In this document: positions 1 through 11,900 of the stretch, in pieces
Position numbering within the stretch: the first letter of the stretch is position 1
How the letters are laid out: each line of letters begins with the position of its first letter
Assembly (NCBI GenBank): GCA_001724265.1
Contig: MEDY01000063.1
Coordinates: 48,699-112,698 of the forward strand
Source: Rhizaria sp. SCN 62-66
Lineage: Eukaryota > Rhizaria, unplaced
Length of the DNA stretch: 64,000 nucleotides
Direction: 5' to 3'
The notes under the pieces: generated by a model
Told to the model about the DNA's origin: nothing
Database searches by the model: none
The model's input: only the letters and a program-made list of their open reading frames with translations
Translations under genes and position numbers: made by a program

Positions 1-1266
1 CAACACCAACACCAACGCATTCGGCGCTGGCGCTGGCGCTGGCACTGGCGGTTTTGGCGCTTCAGGTTCTTTTGCCGCTTTTGCTTCCAAGACGGCAACC
101 ACGGCCCTACCCACTGCATCCGTCTTTAGCGCCAGCTCGAATCAGCAGCAGCCTGCAACGACCCCCACGGGCAGCTTCAGTGCTTTCCGCCCCGGCGCCA
201 CAGCCACTGGTGCAGGCACAGGCTCGGGCGCCATGACTACTGGAGGCATTGGTACTGGCGGCGCGCATAACTACGGCAGCGCGACAGGAAACAGCGCATT
301 CGGGGGGCCTGTGCTGCCCTCTAGCAGCAGCAACACTAAGGCTCTCGGCTTTGGCGTTGGCGCTGGCGCTGGCACTGGCGCTGGCACTGGCGCTGGCGCT
401 GCTGGTTTAGACGACCTGAACTTCGACGAAGAAACGGAAAACAACTATAACGACCACAATAACGACACCAATAACAATGTGGATGACGGCGACGATGGCG
501 GCTACCGCGCAGACACGCGTCCTACCGGAACACACGGCGCCTATGCCGGGACTTATGGGGGCGCTAACCGCGCCGACTCGGGTAGCCGGTACGCGGGTTG
601 GGGCCACAGCGGCAGCTACGGCGCCGGCTACGAGGACGACGACAATGGTAACAACGGCAACAATAACAACAACCACAACTATAACGAGGATGACGATGCC
701 GCCGCCGCTCAGGCCGAGGAGGATGACTACAACAACGATCACTTCGACGACAACTACCATAACAACAACTTCAACACCAACGCTAATGCCAACCCGCACT
801 CCAAGCCCGGCTTTGGCGCTGACGCTGGCGCTGGCGGCGGCGGTGGTGCTTTCGAGGACGATCTCGACGCGGACCTCTTTGGCGCTGCCACGGGCGGCTT
901 GATTTCCGTCAAGCCGGCCACCTTTGCGCACAGTCGCCTCCCTTCCAGTTCCGCCACGCCCGTACACAGCAAGGCCAACACGAACAGTATCGCAAACGCC
1001 GTGAGCGTCAACCCTGCTGCTCCTGCTCCTGCCCCTGCTGCTGTTGCTGCGAGCGCAACTCCAGCTCCAACTGCGACTGCCCCTGCTACCACTGGCGCTG
1101 GCGCTGACGCTGGCGTCGGCTCTATGAGTGTTGAGGAGCGGCGCAACTTGCTGCGGCAGCGGCGGCTGGAAGCGGCTGCCCGCGCCTCGGCCTATAACCA
1201 TAACAATGCTGCTGCCGATGGCGGCCATCAAGATGTCTATAGTAATGCCCAGTCACAATCGGAGTT

Positions 1267-1301
<35 letters not shown>

Positions 1302-3521
1302 GACCGTCGACGGTGCCGTGGGGCAGGGATGGCGACGACAGCAATAACACAGAGGACAACTACAACAACAGCAACAACAACAATGCTGCTGCTGCTGCTG
1401 CTGCTGCTGGGGATGACCACTACGACAACAACAACAACGCTGGCGGCTTTGCTCATGCCCATAACGCCGACGCCGACGCTGCCGATCAAAGCTACGGTAA
1501 CAACAACGGCGGCGGCGGCGGCTGGGGCGACGCAGACGACTCTCTGCTCGACCTCCTCGGCGGCAGCAACGCCCAATTCAACGCGTCCAACGCCAACGCC
1601 ACCGGCCGCCGCAGCCACGCTCGAAACGCCCCCGCTGCCCCTGCGAGTGCTACTGTGGCGACTGCGCCCGCCCACGGCCAGCACGTCTCGCTTGGCGCCC
1701 CTTCCTACGCCCCCTCAGCCGCCCCCTCAGTCGCTGCTGCCGCTGCGGCTGCTGCGCGCGCGGGTCCGTCGGGCGCCCAGATCGCCGCCGCCGTGGCCGC
1801 CGCGCTGGCCGCGGCCCCCGCCGAGACGGCGCGGTCGTTCAGCCAGGCCGCGGCGCTGGGGGCTGGCGTGCCCCCGGCGGTCGCGGCCGCGGTGGCCGCG
1901 GGCGGGGACAGCCTCGAGAGCGTGGTCTGGGGGGACCACATCGACGCCAAGGGCACCGCAGGCGTCGCAACGTGGTGTCGCTGGCTCGATCTCACGCCCA
2001 GAGACCCCGCGCACCAGGTAGGTTTCTAAGAATGACATGCGCTAAGCAGAACACCAATAGGGATACGCAAGCAAAGATATGCACATTTCGAGTTTAAAGC
2101 AAGACATCGTATAACTCGTATTTAATCGCACATTCGGATGACAATTTATTTTTATTACATCTCATCTTCATCCCCATTTATTATCTCTTGCCATTTGCTA
2201 TCTCCTCTTTCAGCCGTACCTGCGGTACGCGGTGCGCGCGGCGCAGTGCACGCTGCCGCCCGCGTTTGAATTCGACCCCAGCACGCGCGCGTACCGGCGG
2301 CTGGCCGACGGCAAGGCCAAGTTCCTCCACCCCAAAGTGGGGACCTTCCTCACCAAGCTCCAGGTGCGCAAGAACAAAGACGCCGCCAAGGCCGAGGCCG
2401 CCGCCGCCGCCGCCTTAGGGGGCGCGACACCCGCGGCCGTGGCGGCGGCGGGCGGCCTAACTTCGTCGACGGGGCTGGACTCCCAGTCGCTGGGCGCGGA
2501 GGCGAGTATTCTGCTGTCGAGCGTGCTGGAGGAAGTCGACCACGGTCACTTCGAGAGCTTCAGCAACAACAATCACAATATCAACAATAATGTGACAATG
2601 GCGGGCATTGTCCACGAGGATGAGGAGCAGAGCACTACCAACACCGCTGCCGCTGCTGCCGCCGCTCCTGCAACTGCGCGTGCAATGGGGACGAACGCGC
2701 CACCGCGCTTCCCCGCGCCCAAGGAGGGCGTGTTTGACTCCGCGGGCCCCTTGTTTCCTACGGACCCATACTCGTATAACAACAACAATATCGCCATCAA
2801 CAACAACAATGGCGAGGCTGCCGCTGCCGCTGCCGCTGTTGGGACTACCAACGCTGCTGCGGCGGCCCGCGCCCTGACCCTCAAGGCCAGCAGCGGCGGC
2901 AACGTCAACATCAACAACGCTAACGCATTCGCGGACTTGAACGGCCCCGCTGCGAACGCTACCACCGGCTCCGCCGTCGCCGTTGGCTCTGGCGCTGGCT
3001 CCAGCCCCGCAGACTGCGTCAACGCCAGCTCCAGCGTGAACGCTAACGCCACCGCGGGCGTAGCGAACGCCGCGGGCGTGGTGGTGAATCCTGACGCCTC
3101 GCCGGTGGGCTTCGGCGACCGCACGGCGACCTCGCTGACGTCGGCCTTCGCCTTCAACCAGCAGCACGCCTGGGCCAACACGGCCAACGTCACGGCGACT
3201 GCGCTCGAGTCGCGTCCGCCGACAGCCACGCACCACCAACACAACTACTCCCAGTTCAGCTATGGCAATAACAACATCAACAACAATATCGGGGGAGCAC
3301 GCGAGGGTGCGCGTGACGCTCCCGCCGTGGGCAACATCAACCCGTTTGCGCAGCCTCCGTCGTCGGCGCGTGCGCTGGCACTGGCGGCCGTGGCCGAGGT
3401 GTCCTCCCCGTCCGTCGGCGGCGGCTTAACTCCAGCACAGGGCGGCCTGATTTCGAGAAACATCAACGCCGCGACTGGCCCTGCTGCTGCTGCTGCAAGT
3501 GATGATTACTACAGCACGAAT

Positions 3522-3559
<38 letters not shown>

Positions 3560-6500
3560 CGCGTATAACAGTTCGAGCAATAACTTCAACAACTTCAACG
3601 ACTCCGGCGCCTCGGCCTCTGCGGAGGCGATGATTCTGCAGCGCACGCAGCTGCAGACGGCCGTCGCCAGCGCTGCCGCCGCGACTAGTGCCCCTGCTCC
3701 GGTCGCCGCTGCTGCTGTTGAGACGAGCTCTATCCCTGTCACCGTCAATCCCACAACTGGCGTAAACGCTCCGACTGCTGCGAGTTTGGCATCGATTCCC
3801 GAGAGTCCTGGCTACTTGCCTCAGCAGCAGCAACAGGGCTACACTCCGCAGCAGCAACAGCCGAGCAACATCTTCGGCCAGCAGTACCAGCAGTATCAGC
3901 AGCAGCAGCCGTATTCCGCCCACTACTCTCAATCTCCGGCCCAGTGCCCCCATCTCACCGGCCCACAGCCACAGTTGCAGTCGCCGTCGCAGTCCTCGTC
4001 CTGCGCCGGCTGCAGCGAGCGCGACGCCGTCATTGCGCGTCTTATCCTCGGCCGCGGCAACCCCGCCCCTGTGCTCGCCGACGCCGCTAATGCTGCCGCC
4101 GTTTCTAACGCGAGCGCGAGCGGATGGCCGCGACCGCTGTCGGTGCCGCTATCGGGGCTGCTGCGTTCGCTGATGCCCGTCTACAACGGCGGCGCGGGCC
4201 CCAACGGCGCAGCTGACCCCGGCTCGAACGGCGCCAGCGCGTTGGCCACGAGTGGTAATGGAAACGGCGGCGGTGGCGCGACCTACGCGCTCTCGATTCA
4301 CGCCGCGACGACCGCCGCCGCGCTGCGAGCGCTGCAAGACAAGCTGACGGCGACGACCGCGGCGACGGACGCCGCGGCGACGGCGCGCGTGGCGCGGCAG
4401 GAGGCATTGCTGGCCGCGCGCGAGCAGCGCATCGACGCTGAGGCCGCAGCGCTCCGCGACGCACAGGTATGGAAGCCGATAACAATTGCCTTATAGATAA
4501 TTAAACAAGCCTGAATCCAGCACACTATGTTTATTTTGTGTGATGCTCTAAATTTAAGTTGGTATAAATATATCAAAAATCTCACATGTATGTCTCTAAT
4601 TCTTATCTTTTGTATCTTTCTTATGTTTCCCCTCCTCCAGTCGCGCTTTGCCGCCGAGCAGGCCGCGGTGGCCCAGGAGCGCGCCGCACTCGCCCGCGCG
4701 CGCTCCGAGCTTGAGGCTCAGGCGCGCGGGGTGGCCGCGGACGCCGCGTCGCTGCGCGCGGCGGCTTCGGCCGCGGCGAGCCGGCAGTCGGAGCAAGCAC
4801 AGCAGCTCCACGCCGAGGCGGAGGCCGTTCGGTACGTTTACTCGCGCGACGCGAACACAAGATATATTCTTGATTTGAAATTGACATGTGATTATATATC
4901 TATCTTCAATATGCGCGGTGTTTTTTGATATCTTTTCGACTTTACAGACCAGTATCTTCTCCTGTGATGTATCTCTCATTTCCAACTGTTGTGTTTTGTT
5001 CTTCCGCACTGCAGCCGCACCCGCGACGAAGACGCCGCGACCGTGCTTGCGCTGTCGGACCAACTGGCCTCACTGCGCGCCGAGCACACGGCGGCCGTGG
5101 CGCAGCTGGAGAGCGACCGCGCGGCCTCCGAGGTCACCTTCGCAGCCACCAAGCAGGCCGCCGCCGAGCTGTTGACGCGGGCCACCTCGGAGGCCGAGGC
5201 CCGGCTGGCCGCGGCGGCCGCGGCGGAGCGCCAGGTTGCCGCCGCGCGCGCCGCGTCCGCCGCCGAAGCCGCTGCGGCCGCCGAGGCCGTCGCGGCCGCG
5301 GAGGCGCTGATGCTGCGGACGCGCGAGGATTCCGCGGCCGTGGCGGCGATGGCGGGCGAGGCGCGCGCGCGGCAGTCGCAGGCGGCCGAGGCCGAGGCTG
5401 CACTGGGCGCGCGCGAGGCTGCCTGGGCCGCGGCGCATGCCGAGGCCGTTGCCGAGGTGCAGCGGCGCATCGACCGCGTCGAGGTCGAGAAGCGCGCGAT
5501 GCTCATCCGGCAGGGCCGCGACAGGGCCTTCGCGCGCATCGCCGCCTCAGGCAGCGGCAACAACAACAACGGCGGCACTGGCGGTGCTGAGAGCGGCGGC
5601 GCGGTCGCTTTCGGCGCGATTGGCAACAATAATAATATCAGCAGCGCGAACGAGTACGTGGTGGACGCGGGCGCGCTCATCACGAGCATGCCGCCGTGGG
5701 CGGCGCTCGACGGGGTCTCCGCGCACGCGCACGATCTTCAGAGCGGGCCTGTGGTCGTGGTCGGCGAGCCCGGTACCCTCCTGGGGGCTCGGCTCTCCGC
5801 TGCGGCCACTGTCGCTGCCGCTGCAGCCGCGAACGCCAACAAGGCCGCTGCCGCTGCTATGCCCTCTGCCAGTATCGGCGAGTCCCGCATCAAGGTGATT
5901 GAGAACGACGACGACGACGCCAGCACCACCACCAACGCTGCCGGCGCTAAGACCGCGAGCAGCAGTCGCAGCGTCGCCATTCCTGCCAGCTCCAGCAAAT
6001 CATCTAAGGGGGGTCGGTCTAAGGGCTCTGCTGCGGCGTCTAAGCGCCGCGGCGGCGCCGGCTCTAAGTACGCGCCCAGCGGCAACAACAGCAGCGAGGG
6101 CGAGTGCGACAGCGACTGTGACATGGACTGCGACCGCCACATAGGCCTCGGCAGTCACGGCTACGCACACGGCCACAGCTACGGGTACATCGACCGCTAC
6201 GGCGACACGGAGGACAAGGACCGGCTTGCCGAGGCGGCCGAGGCCGTGCTGAGCGGCATGCGCCGCACCCAGGCCCTCGTGACCTCCGCCCTGGACCGGG
6301 CCCGCGCCGCCCGGGCGCGCGCGCGGGCCAGCAACAGCAACAGCAGCGGCGGCGCCGGGTATTCAGACCGCGCGCGGGGCACTTACATGTCCCCCGGCGG
6401 CACTTACCTGTCGCCGGGCCAGGGCAGAGCGGCGGTGCGCATCCACGACGAGGCCCAGAGCCACAGCGACGTCAACAGTGACAGCGAGCGCGGCTACGAC

Positions 6501-8573
6501 AGCGGCTACAACAGCGGCGGCGACGACGACGGCGACGACGGTGGCAACGGGCCCGAGAGCGAGAACATGCAGCTGGTCGCCAAGTGGCTGCGGCTCGCGC
6601 GGGGCGAGGCGGACACGGGCGCCGTGACCGCTAGTGCCGCTGACACAAACTCTAGGCACCGCAGCAACAGTCGCAGCGGCCATAACAGCGACAGCGACGA
6701 CCACGGCCACTACAGCTATAACAACAGCAACAAGCCCAGGCCTGCGAAGTCTTCCTACTACAAAAGCGGTAGCACGAGTCATAGCGAGTGCGACGAGTAT
6801 GACAGCGGCCGCAGCGAGCACAAGAACGACTACCTCCACAGCCGCGGCGGCAGCCGCAGGAACAGCAACAGCAACAGCAACGCTGCGAACAAGCAGCAGC
6901 AGCTGTACAACAACGGGTATGTGTTTGGCAGTGCTGGTTTCGGCGCTGTTGTCGGCAACGCGAGAGCTGCCTCTAAGTACCCCGAGTCTAAGTACCCTGG
7001 CGGTGCGAGCATCGAGGTACTTAGTGACTCGTCGCCCCCGTATTCCCCTGTCAGGAACAACTCTAACAGCGGCGGGACTGAGGGGGCTAAGCGCACCTCT
7101 AGAGAGACTGCCACGAAGCAGCAGGAGCAGATGCAGCAGCCGCCTTACAACGCCTTTGCTGGCATGACCGGCGCGGACGGCGCGTTTGAGCTCCGCCGCA
7201 TTGCTCAGGCGCGCAACCACCTCGATGTGAAGCCGCAAGCTGGGGCAGAAGGTAAGCCACCCCTGCACCCCACTTCCCCTCGCCACTACCAGGGCAGCAC
7301 TGGCGGTAGCAACAGGAACGGCTCCTCTCGCAAGCACGCCAGTAGTCCCCGCCGCAATCGCCGTGAGCGTGAGTCGAGTGACCGTGAGCGCAACCCCCGT
7401 GTGGGGACTGTGACCGGCGAGGTTGTCGCCGCGCGCGCTGCCGCCAAGGCCCTGCGTGCGCCCAGCAGCAGCGACGCCGCGGGCTACGATGCTCTCGCCG
7501 TTCCCGACGCGACTAATGCGGGCGCCGGCGAGGGCGAGAGTGAGGGCAACTTGTCGTTCCTGCCTTCGTTGGCGACCGACACGACCTCGTCGAGCGACAT
7601 GACTGTCCCGCTCACTGCTGCTGCGAACAATCACGCGAGCAGTGACAGTAACCGCCCGAACAACGCTAAGGGCAGCAATGCCCACGCGAACCTGTACGGT
7701 GGCAGCAACAATGCGCGTCTGTACGACAACTACGTGATTGAGGAGCAGACTGAGCTCCAGACGCTCGAGTCCAGCAAAAGCGACGTCGAAAACAAGCGTG
7801 CTCTGGGCGGCACTAAGGCTGCCGACGTCAAGGTGAACGTCAGCGGCGGCGAGGACGCGGGTGTCGATGACAGTGACACTGACAACCCATCGCTGATGTC
7901 CCAGCTGCGCTTCACTGCGCAGTCCGGGCTCTCGATCTCAGAGGTGCCGCCCACAAACACAGTGAACAACAACGCTCACAATAAGGGTGCATACGGCAAG
8001 ATGAGCGCTTCAACCGTGTTTTCGGCGGCCGGCGCGAGCGGCTTCAAGCCCGCGGCAAGCCCCCGCAACAGCCAAACCACGTCGCCGAACGCGCTCAAGC
8101 CCACTCTGGCGACCGCCGCCGCCGGTACGACCCCCCCGCGGACGTCGTCCTCCGCCGGCTCGCACGGCCTGAGTCCCCCGACGCAGACGCAGCCCGCGGG
8201 CGCTAACTTGGACGAGTCGCGCGCGCTGAGCGCCCTGGAGCCGCTGGATGCGAGCATCGACGCCGCCGCGGCGGGGTTCGCGGCTGCGCAGTCCGCCGCC
8301 GGCGCGGGGGCGGCCAGCGCGAGCGCGGTCATCGACGCGTATCTGGCCAACCTCAGGAGCGGCAACGCCTCGGCCAACGGCAACGACAATGCCAGCGCTG
8401 CCGAGAAGCGCGAGCATGAGCGTGAGCGGGGCGACAAAGCGCGCCCCAGCAAGCGCAACGTCGTCTCGCCTGGAGGCCAGAGCCACTTGGACACGCTTGA
8501 GAGCCTGTCTGTGGGCGCCAGCAGCAGCTCTACAAGCAATGAGGGCGGCGTCACTTTCGACGAGGCTGACTAA
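1..8573 (+). CDS. Giant Asn/Ala/Gly-rich coiled-coil protein, 5' partial, 4 exons visible
   Basis: The frame is open from base 2, so the gene starts upstream of the window. Exons are <1-2017, 2214-4466, 4641-4831 and 5015-8573, with donors GTAGGT, GTATGG and GTACGT, AG acceptors, and a TAA stop. About 2,670 residues are visible. Most are low complexity: Gly-Ala repeats, Asn runs (AAC tract 3522-3560), an 11-Gln run (1268-1300) and Asp/Asn-rich stretches. One ordered-looking segment crosses the first visible intron (about visible residues 645-715): a WCRWLDLTPRD stretch, then YLRYAVRAA, LPPAF and FLHPKVGTF. Its spacing faintly recalls the degenerate WW region of CEP164-type centriolar proteins, but this is a weak guess. 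Exons 3-4 encode a long Ala/Glu/Arg coiled coil (roughly 4641-5540), then a Ser/Asn/Asp-rich tail. A cytoskeletal or centrosomal scaffold is possible. I do not recognise the family with confidence; exon structure and frame are well supported. Confidence 0.72.
1268..1300 (+). repeat. (CAG)11 tract encoding polyglutamine
   Basis: Eleven perfect CAG units in frame inside the first coiled-coil gene. It is a simple-sequence tract likely to vary in length between strains. Confidence 0.85.
3522..3560 (+). repeat. (AAC)13 tract encoding polyasparagine
   Basis: Thirteen perfect AAC units in frame. Similar AAC/CAA and GCN tracts recur across this window, giving Asn-, Gln- and Ala-rich proteins. Confidence 0.85.
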
Positions 8574-8902
8574 GCGTTCAGTTTGTCACACAAATGATAA
8601 AACACAATGCTACTTTAGTTTGATTGAATAAGATATTAAAAATACGAATACAAATCGAATATCGGTTTAAGAACAAGGCATACCTACCAATGACGAAAAT
8701 AAAATTCTTTGTATACTTGTTGCTTGAACAAAGATCAAACACTAAAACCTATCATAACTTTCCTAAAGTGGCAATGGCCTTCAATTCATATAACTATAGC
8801 TCTTTTACTATTATTATTATTCGTAATATACGACATTCCCCGAGCAGATCACGCGCTTACGTTGCGTCACATTGCATTGTATAGCGTTGCGTTGCCTCAA
8901 GC
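8574..8902. other. Convergent intergenic gap, nothing recognised
   Basis: This AT-rich 329-base gap separates the TAA of the coiled-coil gene from the TGA of BMS1. It contains AATAAA-like hexamers (for example near 8696) that could serve polyadenylation. I see no gene in it. Confidence 0.5.
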
Positions 8903-11900
8903 TCAGCGCTTGCCGGCGGCGTAACGCTTCTCGACGAACTTCTTGCCCTGCTGCGCCATCCTGTTCTTGATCACCTTGAGCTCCTTGTTGCGCTCCGAAT
9001 TGACGGTGCGCTCGCGGCGCTCGGCCACCTTCTTGGCGCGCTGCACCTTGTTGTGATCGGCGGCGATCTTGCCGATCTTGCGCTGCTCCGACTGGAGCTG
9101 GCGCACGTGGCCCATGAGCCGGTTCGCCTGCGACTCCTCCTTCTCGTACAGCTGCGCGCGGTGGTCCTCCAGCGTGAGCGTGCGCTTCTTGCCCAGCTTC
9201 TTCGGCTTGTTCGCGAACGGCATCGCAGCCTAAGCAAGCGCAAGTTAACAAGAACAAAATAAATGACATGAGAGGAGATGTGAGGGGTTTGTTCTTAAAA
9301 TGTCAGAAAGCATAAAGTAGTCACCATTGCACATATAAGCCGAGTTTTGAATCGGCACGGCGTCAAATACGGAGCTTTCATGTCATTACAAGACATTTCC
9401 TCGCAGTGATCGCAACTGCAAGTGTAAGCGTTAGTCGACGTACCTGGAGCTTCGCGGGGACGCGGAGCGGGTTGAACTTCTTCTCGGGCCGCACGATGGG
9501 CTTGTACTCCGAGTCGGGGTTCATCGGCAGCGGGAGGTGCATGTCGGCGCGGATGTCGCGGATGCTGCGCATGCCCTGCCAGCGTTTGCGGTCCGGCGCC
9601 AGCATCGACGACACGGGGTTGTAGTACTCGTACGGGTCGACCTGTAGTATGAAGTATAAACCGCAAAAAAAGCAAAGAGAAACAAGATAAACATGAATGT
9701 GAGTTAATAAACGACAATTGCATCAATAACACATAGATCTATAATAGAAGAGAAGTGAATGCTTTACAAAGGCTTAAACGTGATTTTTCGAGGTTGTAAT
9801 GCGTACCTGAGTCCAGGTGCGACAGAAGACGATGTCGGACATGAGGATCTTGTCCTCGAACGTGGCGCGGATGGTGCCCTCCTTGCCCTCGTGCATCACG
9901 GCCTTCTTGATCTGGCCACGAATGCCGGACACGGTCTTGATCTTGGCGCCCTCGAAGCGCGCCGCCTCGATCGCGGACGTGAACATGTCCTGGATGTAGG
10001 CCGTGTTCTTGAGCACCTTGAGCGGCGTGCCGACCAGCTTGAGCTTCTTCATGATCTTGGGCGCCCGGGACATTTCGATCACGGTGCCCGTGCCGGAGAC
10101 GCGGAACGAGGCCTGCTGCTTGTTGTCGTCGCGCGCGGAGAAGGCCGACTTGAACGCCATCACACCGGTGTTGGGCGTCGTCAGCGGGCCGTAGAAAGTG
10201 CACAAGCAGTGCATGTGCTGCGGAGTGTACTTCAGGTAGCTAAAAAGATAGCAATATCGTCAAATGGTTACAAGAAAATATATAAAGTGAGATATGGTGG
10301 GGGATACAAGCACGCTGTTGAAACCAAGACAAGTTGATCAAGAACGACAACATGAATGCATATATTTCACGCAGACAAGTCGAGTATATCCTATAAAAGC
10401 GCGATTTAGCGTTGGATGATGGACGTACCGCGTGCGGCCCATGGCGTCCTCGAGGGAAAACATCGGGAGCGACTGGAAGCGGCGCCACCCGATGGAAAAC
10501 ACTAGCGGGTCGTTGGTCTTGAGGATCCTTTTGTGCCAGCGGTGGCGCTTGACGCGCGCGGTGACGAAGCCCAGGTTCTGTTCGTTGGCCAGCAGCGCGC
10601 CCACGAGCACGGGGCACTTGCGGTCGAAGTACTGCACGAACTCGCAGGGCACGCGCGAGATGAGGATGCGGACGTACTTGCCCGGCAGCGCGCCCTCCAT
10701 CACCAGGCGCTCCGCCTCCGACATGCCCACGAACTCGGCGCGGCTCGCCGCCAGGCGCTCGGCGGCCTAAACAAAAAAGAGAAATGGCGAGGTATACAGA
10801 CACGTGAGAGTAAGAAATGATCAATAAATTGTTATAACTACAATAGAAACAGTTAATGAAAGCCGCGAATCAATGAACGTCAAGTAACCCAGTCAAAAAT
10901 TAAGCTTGTAATAAGACGATTTACGTACCTGGTGCTTCTGCGCAGCGAAGAAGTCGTACTCGGGGGCCTTCTTGTGGGAAAAGTCCTTCGGGGCCCGGGG
11001 CTCGCGGCCCTTGTACATGTTGGCGTCGTTAGCCTTCTTCTTCCGGTTGCTGCCTTCGCCCCCCGCCTCCTCACCATTTGCGGCGGCCTCGGCGGCGGCG
11101 TCGTCGGCCGCGTCCTCGGCGAGCTCACCCGCCACGCGCCGCTCCAGGTCGCCGATGAACTGGTGCTTGAGCTTGATTTTGGCGTCCAGGCGCGCGCGGA
11201 TGCGCTCGTCCTCGTCCATGTCGCCCCCGTTGCCGTTGCCGTCGGCGTCGCCGTCCCCGCCGAGCCCGGTGCCGAGGGCGTCGTCTTCCTCGAGGAAGCC
11301 GTCGGCGGCGCCGCCTGCGCCGCCGCTGAGCGCGAGCCCGGCCTTGCGCGTCTTGCTCATGCGCTCAGAGTCGCGGCCGCCCCACAGCGTCTCCATGTTC
11401 TCGTCGTCACCGCGGAAAGCGTCGGCCGCGCCGTGGAAGCCGGGGCCTTGCGCGTCGCCCGTCGCGCCGAACATGCCAGCGGCGCCGGACCCAGAGCCAT
11501 GAGTACCCCCATGGGTTCCCTGCGCGGGGGCGGCGTCGGGCGCCACGCCGACCTCGGCGCCCCAGTCACCCGTGACGAAGCGGTTGCGCATGACCGTCTC
11601 GCGGTCGACGGCCTCTTCGCCCCACGCGCGCATGTCCTTCTCCTTGCGCAGCCGCAGCGTCGAGTCGACGCCGTCGCCCGCCAACACGGTGTCGGCGGCA
11701 GACACGCCCTGGCCGCCCGCGTGCGCGCCGTGCACGTTTGTGCTGCCGGCCTCGTTGCCAGCGCGCTTGGGGTTGTTCGCGAGGGAACCAGCGCGCGCGT
11801 GGTTCAGCGAGGAGCGCGCGGTCACTGCCACGCGCGGCTTGAAGAACTCCTCCTCCTCCTCGTCCTCGCCGTCTTCCTCCTCCGCGTCGTTGCCGTCACC

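Noticed and set aside
6363-7685. A 440-codon minus-strand frame within the first coiled-coil gene
   Set aside because: Same bias artefact; its composition mirrors the sense Ser/Asn-rich exon.
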